Assembly: GCA_019310665.1 (NCBI GenBank)
Contig: JAFDDW010000147.1
Coordinates: forward strand, 1 to 5,888
DNA from: Deltaproteobacteria bacterium
GTDB lineage: Bacteria; Desulfobacterota; Desulfobacteria; Desulfobacterales; JAFDCJ01
DNA: 5,888 bases
Reading direction: 5' to 3'
The notes under the pieces are model-generated. The model saw only the letters and a program-made list of their open reading frames with translations, searched no databases and had not been told where the DNA came from. Positions 4,733 to 5,888 of this stretch are shown here, piece after piece. Position numbers and translations under genes: made by a program. Positions within the stretch are counted from its first letter, which is position 1. Each line of letters opens with the position of its first letter.

Positions 4733-4864
4733 ATTTGGCAGATTTATCATCGAATTATCCGGCATCTCTGCGACCTGGAGGCCGTCAGCACTCTCGAGGG
4801 CACCGCGGGCATGCACACGCTGGTGCTGGGACAGGAGATAACAGGAATATCGGCCTTTCGATGA
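4733..4864 (+). pseudogene. Short coding-like frame with no canonical start, cut by a repeat (43 codons)
   Basis: AAGGAGG (4721-4727) is followed 5 nt later by ATT at 4733, directly after an in-frame TAA (4730-4732). The frame runs IWQIYHRIIRHLCDLEAVST and on to EITGISAFR, then TGA at 4862-4864. It has the G/C-rich third positions and hydrophobic periodicity of real coding DNA. The TGA is the first triplet of the heptamer array 4862-4917, so the repeat seems to have truncated it. ATT is a rare but known start codon (infC). Alternatively the gene lost its ATG. A competing reading starts at TTG 4735 (7 nt from the ribosome site) in another frame and ends with TGA at 4876-4878. Its product (MADLSSNYPASLRPGG, then Gly/His/Arg-rich) looks less protein-like. 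I do not recognise either product. Confidence 0.35.
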
Positions 4865-4917
4865 CAGAAGGCAGATGACAGAGGACAGAGAACAGAAGAC
4901 AGATGGCTGATAACAGA
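4862..4917 (+). repeat. Heptamer array E: eight NNACAGA units
   Basis: The stretch divides without gaps into TGACAGA, AGGCAGA, TGACAGA, GGACAGA, GAACAGA, AGACAGA, TGGCTGA, TAACAGA. Like array A it has eight units and 56 bp, but the unit is different. It supplies stops in all three plus frames and separates the short frame ending at 4864 from the J-domain gene. The GGGGAG ribosome site of that gene begins 4 nt after the last unit. Confidence 0.8.
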
Positions 4918-4934
4918 AATGGGGAGTACAGTCT

Positions 4935-5888
4935 TTGTACCTGGCGCAGAAAAAAACAAAAGGGGAAACCCGCTACTTCATAAGAGAGTCTTATCCGCAC
5001 GAGGACTTTTTTTTAAGTAGAGACTTAATCGATTTGGGCGCAGATCCCGACCGGTTTATCATTTATCCCGGTGGCAATTCGTTTTACATAGATGATGTTA
5101 TTGAAGACCGGATAAACGATCTGGGTAAAAAAGTGGATCAGGACAAACTGGAAGACATTTTCTGGCGCTTTCTCCACCCGGAAATCAGAAGGGTCCTGGA
5201 ACCCTTTCGCAGCAGGGAGAAGCGGCATCAGGCATACTGCAGAAAAAAAGGTTCCCAGGAAGACTTAGCTGCCGAAGTTCATATCTTCGACAAGAGGCGG
5301 GTACATTTTCTCAGATTCGGCCAGACGGATCAGGGAAACATCTCGCGCCTGCCGCAAAAGATGTTTGGCATGCTGCACGACAAAAGCAGGGATGAAATTG
5401 AGCAGACGTTAATGGACATGGAACGGCAACTGGCGCTCAGGGAGTATAAAACCTATGCCTATGTCGTTTTTAATCTGCAACAATATTTTAATGAGTCCTT
5501 TGCCAGGGCTAATCCTCAAATGCTCAGCCAGGATAAAGTCGATGCGCATTTTATCAATCAGGTTTGCCGATTGAACGCCGACCGGTTGTTCTGGGCCGGC
5601 ATGCAGCCCGGAGACAGGCTGAACGAGTATCTGGTTAGATATGTGCTTATGTATTTTGACTATGACTATGCTCCCAGTTCGTTTATGGCAGATTATTTTC
5701 GTCAATTTATCAACAGCCGGAGAGACTACCGCCGCCCTAATAAAAACAGCACGGTTACTTTAAATGAGGCCGGAACGATATTCGGCAAAACAAAAGAGGC
5801 ACTAAAAGAAATCAGCCGCAAGGACCTTGCCCGGCTGTACCGGCAAAAGGCGCAGAAACTGCACCCTGATAAAGGCGGTGATCACGAT
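4935..5888 (+). CDS. J-domain (DnaJ-like) protein, 3' end outside the window
   Basis: The open frame is bounded on the left by an in-frame TAA (4911-4913) and has no stop up to 5888, giving 318 or more residues. The best start is TTG at 4935, 8 nt after GGGGAG (4921-4926); no in-frame ATG occurs until residue 143. Residues 1-60 (YLAQKKTKGETRYFIRES, then a YPGGNSFYIDD segment at 44-54) and about 60-270 match no family I can name. They are rich in charged and aromatic residues, with no signal peptide or membrane segment. At the end, NEAGTIFG (277-284), RLYRQKAQKLHPDKGGDHD (300-318) is helix II and the HPD loop (310-312) of a J domain, which stimulates Hsp70 ATPase. Helices III and IV lie beyond the window. 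It belongs to the J proteins with a C-terminal J domain and a divergent N-terminal part, so it is probably a specialised co-chaperone whose client is recognised by the N-terminal region. The gene could once have extended upstream across the repeat. Confidence 0.85.
   Translation, partial: MYLAQKKTKGETRYFIRESYPHEDFFLSRDLIDLGADPDRFIIYPGGNSFYIDDVIEDRINDLGKKVDQDKLEDIFWRFLHPEIRRVLEPFRSREKRHQAYCRKKGSQEDLAAEVHIFDKRRVHFLRFGQTDQGNISRLPQKMFGMLHDKSRDEIEQTLMDMERQLALREYKTYAYVVFNLQQYFNESFARANPQMLSQDKVDAHFINQVCRLNADRLFWAGMQPGDRLNEYLVRYVLMYFDYDYAPSSFMADYFRQFINSRRDYRRPNKNSTVTLNEAGTIFGKTKEALKEISRKDLARLYRQKAQKLHPDKGGDHD

Noticed and set aside
4747..5000. Minus-strand frames of 70-71 aa over array E
   Set aside because: Ser/Leu/Pro-rich translations of the complementary repeat with no ribosome site; the plus-strand promoter and ribosome sites indicate plus-strand use.
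5025..5705. Minus-strand frames of 67 and 98 aa inside the J-domain gene
   Set aside because: Shadows of the long plus-strand frame that carries the HPD motif.

Overview
The window is a stretch of bacterial chromosome, most likely from a Desulfobacterota (Deltaproteobacteria, Desulfobacterales-like) genome. This placement is an inference from overall gene style, from small proteins that resemble uncharacterised ones in that group, and from intergenic DNA full of degenerate short tandem repeats. No rRNA, tRNA or CRISPR array is visible. Two housekeeping genes are firm: lspA (203-694, lipoprotein signal peptidase) and an unusually long holA (694-2202, DNA polymerase III delta subunit). They overlap by one base (TAATG), so they are probably translationally coupled. 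An aldo/keto reductase (3551-4510, minus strand) is equally clear.

Three small genes lie between them: a 70-residue helical protein (2474-2686, +), a 63-residue helical protein convergent to it (2708-2899, -), and an 87-residue Cys-rich protein with two CxxC knuckles and an aromatic HHFYPFTC tail (3113-3376, +). All three have good Shine-Dalgarno sequences and no function I can name. A perfect 11-bp hairpin lies in the leader of the Cys-rich gene. The right end (4935-5888) is an open reading frame running off the window. It starts at TTG behind GGGGAG and carries a C-terminal J domain (HPD at residues 310-312) after about 275 residues of unrecognised sequence.

The intergenic DNA is the most unusual part. 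A repeat of about 70 bp (a 30-nt near-identical head plus a tail of 9-bp AGGCAYTTT units) occurs twice in direct orientation, at 25-96 and 2344-2404, bracketing lspA-holA. Downstream of each copy is a 17-nt motif (14 of 17 identical) ending exactly 35 nt before the next start codon. Five separate arrays also share a 7-bp period with different unit sequences: 2153-2208 (8 units), 2220-2247 (4), 2258-2292 (about 5), 3509-3539 (4, interrupted) and 4862-4917 (8). The first supplies the last 16 codons and the stop codon of holA. The last begins with the TGA that ends a short coding-like frame and abuts the ribosome binding site of the J-domain gene.

Between the aldo/keto reductase and the J-domain gene is a near-consensus sigma-70 promoter (TTGACA, 17 nt, TATAAA, 4667-4695) followed by a full AAGGAGG site (4721-4727), but no ATG at the right distance. 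The frame that looks most like coding sequence opens with ATT and is cut at 43 codons by the heptamer array. This is either a non-canonical start or a gene broken by repeat insertion. I do not see a defence island, transposase or recombinase; the novelty lies in the repeat architecture and in the unnamed small proteins.
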